Of a stretch of DNA of 64,000 bases, positions 10,510 to 20,595 are shown in pieces. A program made the translations under genes and the position numbers. The first letter of the stretch is position 1. Every line of letters starts with the position of its first letter. Location: NCBI GenBank assembly GCA_021234155.1, contig JAJEKV010000318.1, positions 280,587 through 344,586 of the forward strand, read 5' to 3'. Origin of the DNA: Isoetes taiwanensis. Taxonomy: Eukaryota; Streptophyta; Lycopodiopsida; Isoetales; Isoetaceae. The notes beneath the pieces were generated by a model that did not search any database, was not told where the DNA came from, and saw only the letters and a list, made by a program, of their open reading frames with translations.

Positions 10510-11562
10510 ATGGTCGGAGAAGGGGCAACAACAGAGTCTCTGTATTCAAATCCGGAGGAAATACCAGCGGATCTGAAGGAGTTCGAATCGAATCTGAGCG
10601 AGGGATTGCAGAGTTTAGGGCGGGCAGGGGCGGTGAGTCTGGGATGGATCCAACAAGCGTTAGATTTGGTGCTGAGTACAAGGGAAAATCTGGAGCCCCT
10701 TCTGCCAGAAATTTTTCCTGCAAAACACGCGAAGCTGATGGAGGTCTGCAATGTGCTGCGGAAAAATATCGCGGATATCAGGTATTATCAGATGTTTGTG
10801 CATCTGGCTCTTCAATCTCTGGAGCGGGACGGATCGTTCAACAAAGGGCAGTGCAAACGGACTCGCCTTCTGCTCAAAAATTGCATGGAAGCTCTTGAGG
10901 GCAGAGACGAAGAAATCAGCCGGCTCTCCCTGCAGAAAGCCCGCCTCGAAACCTGCGAGAAATTGCTCCGCGAAGTCGAATCCATAATCGCAGAGGAAAA
11001 TCTCCTCGGCCTCTCAGATGGGCACCCATCTCAGCGCAGCTTTCTCGCCGGATTCTATGGCACCAGAATAACCACCATTTTCATTCTGCAGGTCCTATCC
11101 CGCGCCCTTTCCATGAATCCCAAGCAGAATGTGGAGGAATTGATCATCAATAAGGAGCCCATCTGGGCGAATTCGTTGCTCGATCTGAATCGGATGCTTA
11201 TGGAGCAGATGAAGAGCAGAAAAACAAAAGGGGGCTTTTCCTTCACGACGGAATTGGCCGACATGGATGCCCACGTTTTGGCTCTGCATGAATTGTTCGA
11301 CGAAGTAATGCGCAAGGGAAGCTATCAGGAGGACGGATGGAAGCTTAAGCAGTCTGCTGAAGAATTGGGCAGAAAATCTGTGCAGCTTGACAACGGGCTT
11401 GCCGCTGTTGAGCTCCAAATCGGTGAACTTAGCCAGGTTTTGGCCGCTTCTAGATCTGCCATTCAGGACGTTTTGAGAGAATGCCGTCGTGCCCCTGAGC
11501 AGGATATCCAGATTCCCCCTTATATACTTGAACGCCGGAGTTCCTCTCGCAAATCTCCATAG
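10510..11562 (+). CDS. BPS1/BYPASS1-like protein (UPF0496/DUF793-related), intact single exon
   Basis: 350 residues, one uninterrupted exon, close to the usual ~350-residue length of plant BPS1 proteins. In Arabidopsis, BPS1 loss causes production of a mobile root-derived signal that arrests the shoot. The biochemical role is unknown, and ROH1/DUF793 relatives have been linked to exocytosis. Family-like features: an N-terminal SLGWIQQALDLV segment (43-55), KLMEVCNVLR followed by a long helical region (75-165), a hydrophobic stretch GFYGTRITTIFILQVLSRAL (181-200), the W-ANSLLDLNRMLMEQMKSRK block (219-240), and a C-terminal helical part (245-325) ending in a basic Ser/Arg tail. The start is chosen because AAAAATGG is the first ATG of the frame and gives the family length. 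Flanks are a GATC array upstream and AT-rich repeats downstream. A damaged copy of its last ~190 coding bases and 3' flank lies at 17.25 kb. BPS1 versus UPF0496/ROH1 placement is by eye. Confidence 0.85.
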   Translation: MVGEGATTESLYSNPEEIPADLKEFESNLSEGLQSLGRAGAVSLGWIQQALDLVLSTRENLEPLLPEIFPAKHAKLMEVCNVLRKNIADIRYYQMFVHLALQSLERDGSFNKGQCKRTRLLLKNCMEALEGRDEEISRLSLQKARLETCEKLLREVESIIAEENLLGLSDGHPSQRSFLAGFYGTRITTIFILQVLSRALSMNPKQNVEELIINKEPIWANSLLDLNRMLMEQMKSRKTKGGFSFTTELADMDAHVLALHELFDEVMRKGSYQEDGWKLKQSAEELGRKSVQLDNGLAAVELQIGELSQVLAASRSAIQDVLRECRRAPEQDIQIPPYILERRSSSRKSP

Positions 11563-11885
11563 CCAAAAGCTTCACAGCTTTTTATATATTTTTAAGTTCC
11601 TAATGTCGATTTAAAAGAAATCATTTTTGCTCTTTCAACTACTAGGTAATTTGAAAAAAAATTGGGTTCTTGTTTCTCGTCCAAAATCAAATCCCATTGG
11701 CAATGTAAATTGTTAAATCCTTGAAGGAACAAATATGCTCCCCTTCATTCCAAGAATTACTCGAACTAATTTCTGCGTATTGTTAGGACATATTTAGAAG
11801 CATACATTGAATAGTACATTGAATAGGGGTATTTGTTTTGTAAAATTCAAATGGATAAAATTTTGATATATACTAATACCAGCCC
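11563..11885. other. 3' flank of the BPS1-like gene
   Basis: AT-rich sequence containing the presumed 3' UTR. No clear AATAAA is seen close to the stop. The whole stretch recurs at 17.46-18.57 kb with an insertion, so it belongs to the duplicated segment. Confidence 0.6.
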
Positions 11886-12140
11886 TTAGCTTAAACGAAT
11901 ACCCTGGAATCAAGGCACCCCAACGAGAACAAGAATTAGTCATCATGATATAGTTTAAAGGAATACCCTTGGAATCAAGGCACCCCAACGAGAGCCAGGC
12001 TTAGTCATCATAAATTAGCTTAAATAAATTAAGGCATCTCAATGAGAGCAAGATTTAGTCATCATAAATTAGTTTAAATGAATACCACTGGAATCAAGGC
12101 ACTCCAAAGAGAGGATTTAGACACCAGATTTAGTTAGCTT
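11886..12140. repeat. Four tandem ~64 bp repeats
   Basis: Unit: TAG(C/T)TTAAA-GAATACC-TGGAATCAAGGCACCCCAACGAGAGC-AG-TTAGTCATCAT(AAAT). Copies start near 11887, 11951, 12016 (about ten bases shorter, lacking the GAATACC-TGGAATC part) and 12070. Divergence is moderate. No coding potential. Confidence 0.75.
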
Positions 12141-12599
12141 CATGATGCTTGACATTTCAAAATGAGTGGGAAGGTATGCATGGATAGTTTCTTATTGATA
12201 TTCCAAAATATGATATAAATAGTTTATTTGATTTTTGCTTGAGCATTGGAGTTAACTAGAGATCGAAGATATAAAATCAAAGAAGTATGTTTTTGTCCCT
12301 AAGAAAGACCATGTCATTTTCATTATAACACAGTAGGATACACTCCGCTTTCTCATATCTTGACGTGGTTAAGGATTAAGGGTACCTTCCCACCAACCGT
12401 TATTTTAGGATTGGGTTAAGGTTTTAGCAGTTTCTAGGTTCACACCACAAGTTAGGTTAGTGTTCCGTTTAGTTATATAATTAGTATTCCGTTAATTTTA
12501 TTAACCTAAAATTCCTAACCCAAACACCCTTCAGACCAATTTAAGTTAAGTTACTAAATTTAACGTAAAGTTAACCCAAAATAAAAAATGAACTAAAAC

Positions 12600-12627
12600 T
12601 TAAAGTGACCTCTGTAGGTCACTTTAA
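12600..12627. repeat. Perfect 12 bp-arm hairpin
   Basis: TTAAAGTGACCT and AGGTCACTTTAA separated by CTGT. No T-run and no adjacent gene suggest a terminator role. It lies ~220 bases inside the left end of the PIF-like element. Confidence 0.7.
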
Positions 12628-12639
12628 ATCTTTACTTAT

Positions 12640-15600
12640 CTCGAGCTCGAACACGGCCGGTTTGCGGTTGGTGGTCACGATCACGGAGAACTTATTTGGT
12701 CGCGTAGACTTAATTGCAATCCGGGGAATTGCCGGTGTCTTGAAGCTCGTGATGTATTGAAATTGTAAACTTTGAATCTATTGAACCTATGGGATGGAAA
12801 GGCCAGAGGTGTTGACAGGTTACAGATGGTTTATTGAATTGTCACGTAAACCAAAAGTCCAATAGATGATAGAGTAGTATTTGTTAGGTTGATCAGTAGC
12901 CCTTTTGGAATCAACACTCCGGAATCATGGTGGGTTTAGCTTTGCCTTATAGAAAAGCTTAGCTTCTAAACAATTACAGGGATATAATAAATAAGAAGAA
13001 CGAAGAAGAATCCATGGGAAAAAAGCCCCAAATCGCATTTAAGAAAATGGCCAAAATTATCTCTAGAGAGCGATTTGTGTGCGAAAACCCCTAAATCCGG
13101 CATAAAAATTGGCGGCTTGATCGGAGCGAGGTAGAAAACGAGGCCCATTATCTTTGAATCTGCGGTCTTTCGAGGGAGCACATGAATTTAAGAGTTTGAG
13201 CAGTGTGGGGATGTTTAAGGCATGTGTTTTAAATAAATCCAGCCTGAGCAATGAATCAAGGAAGGATTAAAAGGACAACGACCACCTTTGTTCACCTAGG
13301 TTTGCACCCTAGGGGGCATTTCATATCTCCATTCCAGATGTAATTGCATATGCCAGAACGGATCTGTTACTTGTTTAGTAATTCATAATGATCCCTGGGA
13401 TGTAGAATGAATTAGTTACCAGAAATGCAGGCTATATAAAATCTGCTTATGCCAAATGCTTATTGCATCTTAAGTTTTGAAAGTTTTATGCCAACACACT
13501 ACCCTCTCCTTTCCTTTTCTCAAAGCTTCAGAATTAGTCTTTGCAATCCAAACCCTTTGGAATAATTTCGATTTAGAAATTTGCTGGAGGAAATCTAAAA
13601 ATGTTAGAGCAAAACAAAAATGAGAATGTGTTTTTCCTTCCTGTTTATTTCGTACTTCAGTAGTATGTCTGGTTTGTTTGCAGGATGGGTGTGTGCTGCT
13701 CTAAGAAGCATGGAAGAAGTGAGTCTTCATGCATTATTTTAGTCTATATATGAGCCTTTGTTGGGGTAGGTGTCATCAGCAATCCTTCTACAATCGGATG
13801 TGTCCACCAAAGGCTTAGCAGCGTTTCATAACCATGCATGGACTATGAAGTTGTCATAATACAGGATTTTGCAATTGAGAAAACAATCTAGTAACATGTG
13901 ATTTAGTAGGAAAATAATCTAGTGCATGCAATTTCTAACATGAAATAATGTTATTCTGTAACAGATTAAGGATAACCAGCTTGATCAGACAACAACGATT
14001 GAGCAGGATAGCCTATAGGCATTCTAGAGAGAAAAAAATTCTAATCATAGTAAACGTATATGCTAGTTGATCCATGCACGTTTTCTGTTTCATTCAATTT
14101 TTTCCTACATTCACTTTGTTCTGTAATGTATTCTCACTTGATAGGAGCTAACTCAGTGATGTAAGTGGAAAATGGAAATGCTTTATACCTTTACATTATT
14201 TGTTGCACTCCAAATTGACAAAGCTACTGGTGTTCATGCAGCTCTGCATATGCCTTGCATCCACAAGGAAATTTCATGGTTGCAACAACTTCTATTGTGG
14301 CTATAATGTGAGGACAATATTTGGGTTCCAATAGCTTGATGTTATTACAGGCTGCAACAATTTTTGATGAACCTACGTCAGTTATATTTGGACAGTTGTT
14401 AAGTAAAATTTCCCTCATACAGTAACATATCATTTGTAATTTTCTATATTGCATGATCACTGATGCTTGAACAGTTTTGCAAATCAAGCTTCTCTAAAAT
14501 GTTGCAATGAGGAAAAAGCAATGATATTCTCATCTATAAGATGTGTACACCATTCCAAATGCAAGTTCTTGATTGAATGGCTACATCTTATAGCAATCAA
14601 TCATATGGTCGTCATAAATTCTGTCAAATCTGTCAGATATTATTTTCGATCATATGGTCGTCATAAATTCTGTCAAAACTCTTATGATAGCACCATTTTA
14701 ATCCATTCTGTCGTATATTATGAATGCCATGATGATACATCATGACATGGCTGGCATAGAGTTGTCTTTTTATTTTCAGAGCAGATCTAGATGCCTCTCG
14801 TATATCGAATCTCTCATGTGATTTTCGTATCAGCAGCTTCATTCTCATTACCAATACGTAGGACACAGGTGACCACCTATTAAAGACTACTTCGATTTAT
14901 GATTCACACTGCTATATGATTTAGAGGAACTGGATGCTGTAGATATGATTTACACTTATGCGGCAGATATGCTATATGATATCTTTCTTGGATATCTTTG
15001 AGATAGATAGAATTTGGATCTTTGCTTGGATATGCTATATGATTCCTGCTTGCTATATGATTTAGAGGGCTGGATCTTTGCGGATATGCGACTGAATTGA
15101 ATCCCTTCACATGCATCTCAAAATTTCTGTATGATGCTATAAATGGTCCATAGCTCCAATTAATCTTTACCAATTCCCCTCTTAGTTGCCTCCAAGGTTT
15201 CTAGCAGAGTATTACATTGAGTGCTTCTATTTGCAAAGTATTACAAGCTTTCAAAGGTTTCATTCAGTGCAGAGTATTACATTGAGTGCTTCTATTTGCA
15301 AAAACATTTGGGTTAGAGGCGAATTTGATTATGGGGGCTGATGATGATAAACTAAGGACCCGGCCCGATGTATAAAAGGTTCAAAGACTGGATGATAGAT
15401 GACATTTAAAAGAAAGGTTGAAAGACCAGACATTTTGCTAAATGATTGGGAAATTTCACCTAACAGAGCATACCCTATAATTGGCTGCAGTCTAATAGGT
15501 TCCAAAATGCGGCATCAAAAAAGATTGGAATATCGGGCCGGATGATCTTGGGTTGCAAAGCGGCCCTTTGTCTTGTGTGGTTATATTTTGCTCTTCTAAG

Positions 15601-15740
15601 CGGGATGCTCAAATTTTTTCCTCCTCTAGATTGGGCGGATCGGGTTGAATGTTAAAGGGCATGGCTAGTCTATAATTCGTAATTTGGCCGAGAGCTCTTT
15701 CGGTCTCTTCCGGCTCTTTTGATTTGCGGGTTTCTAGCAT
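12640..15740. other. Element interior without a recognised gene, with small local repeats
   Basis: No transposase-like frame. Local repeats: ATCATATGGTCGTCATAAAT followed by TCTGTCAAA occurs twice, near 14601 and 14650. TGCTATATGAT words recur between 14905 and 15065. GAGTATTACATTGAGTGCTT occurs near 15206 and again near 15270. A splice-like ...TTGCAG followed by GATGGGTGTGTGCTGC at 13679 is isolated. Confidence 0.5.
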
Positions 15741-15744
15741 TTAA

Positions 15745-16240
15745 ATGGTGCGAGGTTTCTGCAATGCAGGTGAACTTGGAGAAGCTAAGGCACTTTTAGA
15801 CGAAATGAAAAAATTTGGATTATCCCCTGGCCTTGTGACCCTAAACACTTTTCTTCATGGCCTTTGTAGAGGGGGGGGATTTATCATCGCATTGGATTTC
15901 TTCCACCAAATCTCGAGCATTACGAGCGATGTTATAACCTATAGTACTCTCATAGGCGGTTTATGTAAAATTTGGTAAAATGGATGATGCTTGTTCTTTG
16001 TTCATACGCAAAAGATGGTTGAGAAGGGATCGTATTACCTAATGTGGTTACATATAGCACCCTGGTGGATGGTCTTTGCAAGGCAAATAAGCCTGAAGAA
16101 GCTCACATCAACTACTCCATGAAATGACGAAAAGGGGTTATTCACCAAATGTAGTAACATATATTGCTTTGATTGATGGTCTTTGCAAGTGTGACAACTT
16201 GATTCTACCATGGAAGTAATGGAGCAAATGAAGAAGGAGA
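15745..16240 (+). pseudogene. Broken pentatricopeptide-repeat (PPR) gene fragment
   Basis: PPR proteins bind organellar RNA for editing, splicing or stability. The first frame (15745-15978) reads MVRGFCNAGELGEAKALLDEM...GLSPGLVTLNTFLHGLC...DVITYSTLIGGLCK, two and a half P-class repeats of ~35 residues. After a frame change near 15975 it continues GKMDDACSLF...LPNVVTYSTLVDGLCKANKPEEAH, then after another, RGYSPNVVTYIALIDGLCKCDN and MEVMEQMKKE. About five repeats survive, with at least three frameshifts and no start or end of a full protein. A decayed nuclear gene or retrocopy inside the putative PIF-like element. Confidence 0.9.
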
Positions 16241-16659
16241 AGATAAATTGGAGCCCCTCGCTTTAAACCTCTAGCATATAATAACAGACAAATAATGGAA
16301 GTATTGAAATGAAATTCAAGAACAAACATAATATGACATTGTAAGGGAGTGGCTTCTTGCTATTGCATACCTCATCAGAGAATAACTCATAACTCAAGTT
16401 CCTGGTATATAACGGAATTAATCTCCTTCCTAAGTTTTCTATATGTCCTTTGAATAAAATGCATGGTTTTCTTTAACGATAAGCTTTGAATCCAATGATA
16501 AGCTTTGAATAACAAGTTGATTATGTAGTGTTTTAATGAGATGGAATATATGATCAACAAGTGCATGATATCATGATGGTTATGAGTTCATGTGTTAATT
16601 TGTTCATGGCACAAGAAGAGGACAATTGTTTGAAGCACTTAATAGAAAACAAAAATAAA

Positions 16660-17040
16660 ACTTAACGGAGGTATGTGCGAAGGTATTGCCGTTAGCATTA
16701 AGTTAAAAAAAAAAATAACCTAAGGGACGAATGTGCGAAGGCATTGCCGTTAGCCTTAAGTTAGACTAACTTAATAGGCACCTATGCGAAGAAATTGCCG
16801 TTAGCATTAAGTTAGCACTAACTTAACTAAGGCAAGTGCGAACACATTTTTATTTTATTGTTAAGTTAAAAAAAAATAACCTAACTTGTTCTAGTCTGAA
16901 AGGATTTAACTAGTTTCTGTTAGGTTAAAGTCTTAACGGAAAGTTAACACAGTCTTGGTGCGAACACAAGAGTCTCTTATAAGTTTAACTGGCAGTTAAA
17001 AAAAATTAACTTATTCCTAACTTAACGGCGGGTGCGAAGG
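16660..17040. repeat. Subterminal repeats of the PIF-like element
   Basis: The phrase TGCGAAGGCATTGCCGTTAG followed by CATTAAGTTA recurs near 16676, 16732 and 16791, with further GTGCGAAC words to 17040. It echoes the terminal GGTGCGAAGGTACCC. Such tandem echoes of the end sequence are typical of transposase binding regions. Confidence 0.65.
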
Positions 17041-17665
17041 TACCCTAAGACTAATTGATTAAGATTGGTTCCACATTCTTCACCAACCGCATTCAATGTT
17101 CTAGAGAGAGACAATAATTATTGTTGATCATTATTGAGAACTGTGGTCCGCAATTGGACCATGGTTCGCTATTGATGTCCCTCCTCTAACTAGCAAATAA
17201 TACTGGATGGGCAATCCTCAATATGGTCTTCACATGAAAAATAAAATGAATGGGTAGAAAATCCGTGCGACTTGACAACGGGCTTGCGGCATTTGTTGAG
17301 CTCCAAATCGGTGAACTTAGCGATTTTGCCGCTTCTAGATCTGCCATTCGGGACGTTTTGAGAGAATGTCGTCGTGCCCCGAAAGCGGGGATATCCAGAT
17401 TCCCCTTATATACTTGAGCAGAAGTTCCTCCTCGCGCAAAATCTCCATAGCCAAAAAGCTTTGGAGCTTGTTTTATATATTTTTAAGTTTCTAATGTCGA
17501 TTTAAAACGTTCAACTAGTGAAAGAAATCATTTTTGCTCTTCCAACTACTAATTTGAAAAAAGATTGGATTTTGGTTCTTGGTTCTCGTCCAAAATCAAA
17601 TCCCATTCGCAATATAAATTGTGTTGCTAAGACTAAATCTTTGAAGGAACTAATATGCTCCCCTT

Positions 17666-18437
17666 AACCATTGGCCCTTCTAGGTTATCTCGATCCAGCC
17701 ACTACCCACCGTCAGATCACATGATGTTTATAATGCAGAACTTCTTGAATATTCTTTTTTTAGATAATATCCTAGTGATTACTGTGATAATCACTGGACT
17801 ATGCCAGAATCACTGATAGTCTCCCCGAATATTCGACTATGTTCATCTTCTTGCCTCTGTTTCAACACAGAACCCTGTTTCACCGACTGCTGCATTGCTT
17901 TGGATCTTAGAGATGTTTTAGCAACTGATGCAGAGATGGATCTGCAGAGATTGTTTCGAACTTTTGCAGGGATGAATTTGCAAAGATGTTTCAGACCTGC
18001 AGAGATGGATCCTCATAGGTGCTTCAAGACTTATTTCTTTTCTCAGAGATGGATTTGTGACTGCTGCAGATGCTGAAGATGATTCTTAGATGTTGAAGAC
18101 TGTTGCAGATGCTTCTAGCGCTGCTACTCGTAGATGGATTAGCAAAGCTCAAATGCTAGAAAGAAGGAAAAGTCATGGAAATCAATTCGCCATGTATTTT
18201 TGCCATTGAAAGAGAGCAGAATAGCTGCATGTAAAGCCTATACAAACTATTGTAAGATTTAGAAATCTAGATTTGCAGCAAAGGTACAGGGCATGGGCTT
18301 CAACCTGCTGGGGCCTGTGGTTAAGGGAGGTCAACCCTCCCCTCTCGTAGATTATGGGAAACAAACCCTCTCGGCCTACTGGCCTTGAGGGTTATTTCCC
18401 ATAATCTGCTTGAGGGGAGGGTTAACCTCCTCTTCAT
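17666..18437. other. ~770 bp insertion within the duplicated BPS1-like flank
   Basis: Sequence absent from the equivalent place at 11745-11750. It contains a short plus-strand frame (17801-18076) with tandem (T/A)GCAGAGATGGAT words encoding repeats such as AEMD-LQR-F, and ends in a large hairpin. No clear terminal repeats or target duplication were found. Confidence 0.55.
18325..18430. repeat. Large hairpin, ~50 bp arms, 4-base loop
   Basis: The left arm (18325-18376, GGGAGGTCAACCCTCCCCTC ... CTCTCGGCC) is nearly the reverse complement of the right arm (18381-18430, GGCCTTGAGGG ... GGGGAGGGTTAACCTCC), with loop TACT. A few mismatches only. Possibly a foldback MITE end or a small-RNA-producing hairpin. 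Confidence 0.8.
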
Positions 18438-19080
18438 TCCAAGAATCGCTCAAACTAATTTTTTTTGGGCATTGTTAGAACATATTAGAAGCATATATTG
18501 AAAAGGATATTTGTTTTGTACTATTCAAATGGATAATAAAAAATTGATATATACTAATACCAACCCCCCGGGGGCTTCACCCCTTTATATAGAGCATATG
18601 GCATGTGCGTGCAAGGGGGGATTGAAACCCCCTGTATACTTTTTTTTAAGGTGAACCCCCAAACCATGCGTACATATGAATTTTAATTTTGGCCCCTTAT
18701 CCGGTACATGTACTCCGGTCCCAACTAGCCATATACCCTTTCCCATACATATCTTTGGACACCATAAGAAAAGTCCTAGCCAGGTGTAGCACATATGGTA
18801 ACACATCATTTTTTGAATTTTTTAGTCATTACAAGAGCTAGCTAAGCTAGTTTGTTGTAGGGGTTTGGAGTTTGATTATTCAAATACAAGCCCATATTAA
18901 ATGCAAGGTTAAAAGGGGGATTAACATCATAACCCATGGCAAATAAAGACTATACAAAGTGTGTCAATCCCGGTGTCAATGCAATGTCCATTGAATGATT
19001 GATCTAAGTTGATTAGGGAGTTGAATTATCAATTGCCCTACAAAGTTTATAAGGCAAGATCAACAAGATCAAATAGCTTC

Positions 19081-19450
19081 ACAATTCTTAGCCAATGTTG
19101 GCCAATGGTTTATAATGTTGAAATGTTGGCCAATGGTTTATAATGTTGGCATATGGAATGTTGAAATGTTGGCCAATGGTTTTCATGGTTTATAATGTTG
19201 AAATGTTGGCCAATGGCTTATAATGTTGGCATGGCATATGGAATTTTGCAATGATTTTCATGGTTTATAATGTTGTAAATGTTGAATTCATGTTGCCAAA
19301 ATTCATGAAAACCATTGGCAATTCATGGTTTATAATGTTGAAATGTTCAATTTTGCCAATGGTTTTCATGGTTTATAATGTTGAAATGTTGAATTTCGAA
19401 ATGTTGGCCAATGGTCTCTTGGCTTATAATGTTGAAATTTTAAAAGGTGC
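19081..19450. repeat. Tandem TTGGCCAATGGTTTATAATG repeats
   Basis: Variable-length repeats built of AATGTTGGCCAATGG, TTTATAATGTTGAAATG and TTTTCATGG words, at least ten copies. Open frames here are a by-product of the repeat. Confidence 0.75.
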
Positions 19451-19768
19451 ATAATGGTTCATTATTGCATGGCTCCTAGACTTCCTAAGGTCATTATTAT
19501 AAGCTTCCTATGGTTCATTATTATAAGGTAGGATTATTCATAAAATCACATCATTGCATGGTTCATATGATTACTAAATTACATGATTGCATGGCCAGAA
19601 ATTGCATAATAGCAGCAAGGCTAGCATGGCCAGAAATTACATGATTGCATGGCCTTTCATATTTAAAGGGGCATTGCTTCCTATTCGGCATCAAGGTTCG
19701 ACATTGCTTCCTATTCATATTCGGCTCCTTCCTTCCCCTAATCGGCTTCTTTTCCTCCCTGCTTTGGA

Positions 19769-19999
19769 ATGGCCAGGACCAAGGTCACTGCCCAAAAGGC
19801 TATGGCAGAATCATCCAATTCCAGCCATCCAGGCATGGAGATGACCTTCGTGGCATCGTTTTCCTGTTTGGAGGTGAATCGATTGAAAGAGCAAGGAGCA
19901 AATGTTACAGAAAAGGTGCAAGCATGGCTTGATCAGGTTAATCCTGCTGATGAACGACTTCTACAGATGAGCATGGAGGCAGATGGCATTTACCTTTGA
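19769..19999 (+). CDS. Short unknown frame, 76 residues
   Basis: Reads MARTKVTAQKAMAESSNSSH ... KEQGANVTEKVQAWLDQVNPADERLLQMSMEADGIYL with a stop at 19999. The composition (helical, acidic C-terminal half) is coding-like, and an AT-rich ATATAATATAATATGG stretch follows at 20180. I recognise no domain. It may be the 5' part of the repetitive gene on the other side of 20.2 kb or a small exon; its strand is opposite to that gene. Low confidence as an independent gene. Confidence 0.3.
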   Translation: MARTKVTAQKAMAESSNSSHPGMEMTFVASFSCLEVNRLKEQGANVTEKVQAWLDQVNPADERLLQMSMEADGIYL

Positions 20000-20595
20000 G
20001 TGCTGCTGCAGATGCCCCCTCCAGGCCACTTTTGATGCCTGAATCTGTCAAGATAATCGACTTATATCATGCAAAGATAATCGGCTCTATGTAATCTGTT
20101 TTGTATTTTCTGTAAAAACCAGGTGTAAAAACGTGCAAGGCTTCTGCATGCACAAGTTTTTTTGTAAAAAAAGTCTTTAATATAATATAATATGGTATCT
20201 TTTATGTGAAGAGTACTTGCCTTTGTCTGATGCAGGCCAAACAGAATGTAAGAGATCCAAACAAAATGTAATGCATTCGGCCCATTCGACCATAACTGAA
20301 ACTGAAACTATGATTTTATTTACTTCCAAAATATGAAGCACATCTTGCACTTGCCTCAAAGAGATTCAGACCAAACAGAATGTAAGAGATCCAAACAAAA
20401 CTGTTGCAGGTCTGTTGGTGGCAACTTTAAACTTCCAAACTCTACCTAAACTGCAAGTAAGACACACAACAATATTAAGTATTACAATAGACATTTAAAA
20501 CATTCTTTCTACATCTATATCTTTCTAAAATTCAAAGACCACTAAATATATCAGACTCATAATCATTGCAAAACAACCTGCAATTGTGAACAGAT

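Larger units (their letters stand above)
12377..17048. mobile_element. Putative PIF/Harbinger-like element, 4.67 kb, TAA target duplication
   Basis: The left end, starting at 12380, reads GGGTACCTTCCCACC, then CCGTTA, then TTAGGA. The right end, read inward from 17045 on the other strand, gives GGGTACCTTCGCACC, then CCGTTA, then TTAGGA. Both ends are flanked by TAA (12377-12379 and 17046-17048), the kind of 3 bp duplication typical of PIF/Harbinger and Tourist elements. Subterminal regions on both sides are rich in GTTAAGTTA/TAACCTAA words. I recognise no transposase inside; a broken PPR gene lies in the right half. It may instead be two separate MITE-like ends from the same family that happen to face each other. 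Confidence 0.5.
17248..18575 (+). pseudogene. Duplicated 3' end of the BPS1-like gene, damaged and interrupted
   Basis: From about 17248 the sequence matches 11362-11885 of the BPS1-like gene: the last ~65 codons (GACTTGACAACGGGCTTG, then GAGCTCCAAATCGGTGAAC), the stop codon region near 17450, and the 3' flank. It differs by many substitutions and frame-breaking indels within the coding part. The flank match breaks at about 17666 (after TATGCTCCCCTT) and resumes at about 18437 (CATTCCAAGAATCGCTC), showing an insertion. The copy has no promoter or N-terminal part, so it is non-functional. It shows a local, partial duplication of the gene. Confidence 0.85.

Noticed and set aside
10377-10751. 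Minus-strand 124-codon frame opposite the start of the BPS1-like gene
   Set aside because: It is the mirror of a GC-rich coding exon; no motif, and the plus-strand gene explains it.
10464-10898. Plus-strand 144-codon frame overlapping the BPS1-like gene
   Set aside because: Out-of-frame shadow of the 350-codon gene, low-complexity Ser/Gly/Arg composition.
12600-12627. Hairpin as a transcription terminator
   Set aside because: Intrinsic hairpin terminators are bacterial; there is no U-tract and the context is eukaryotic.
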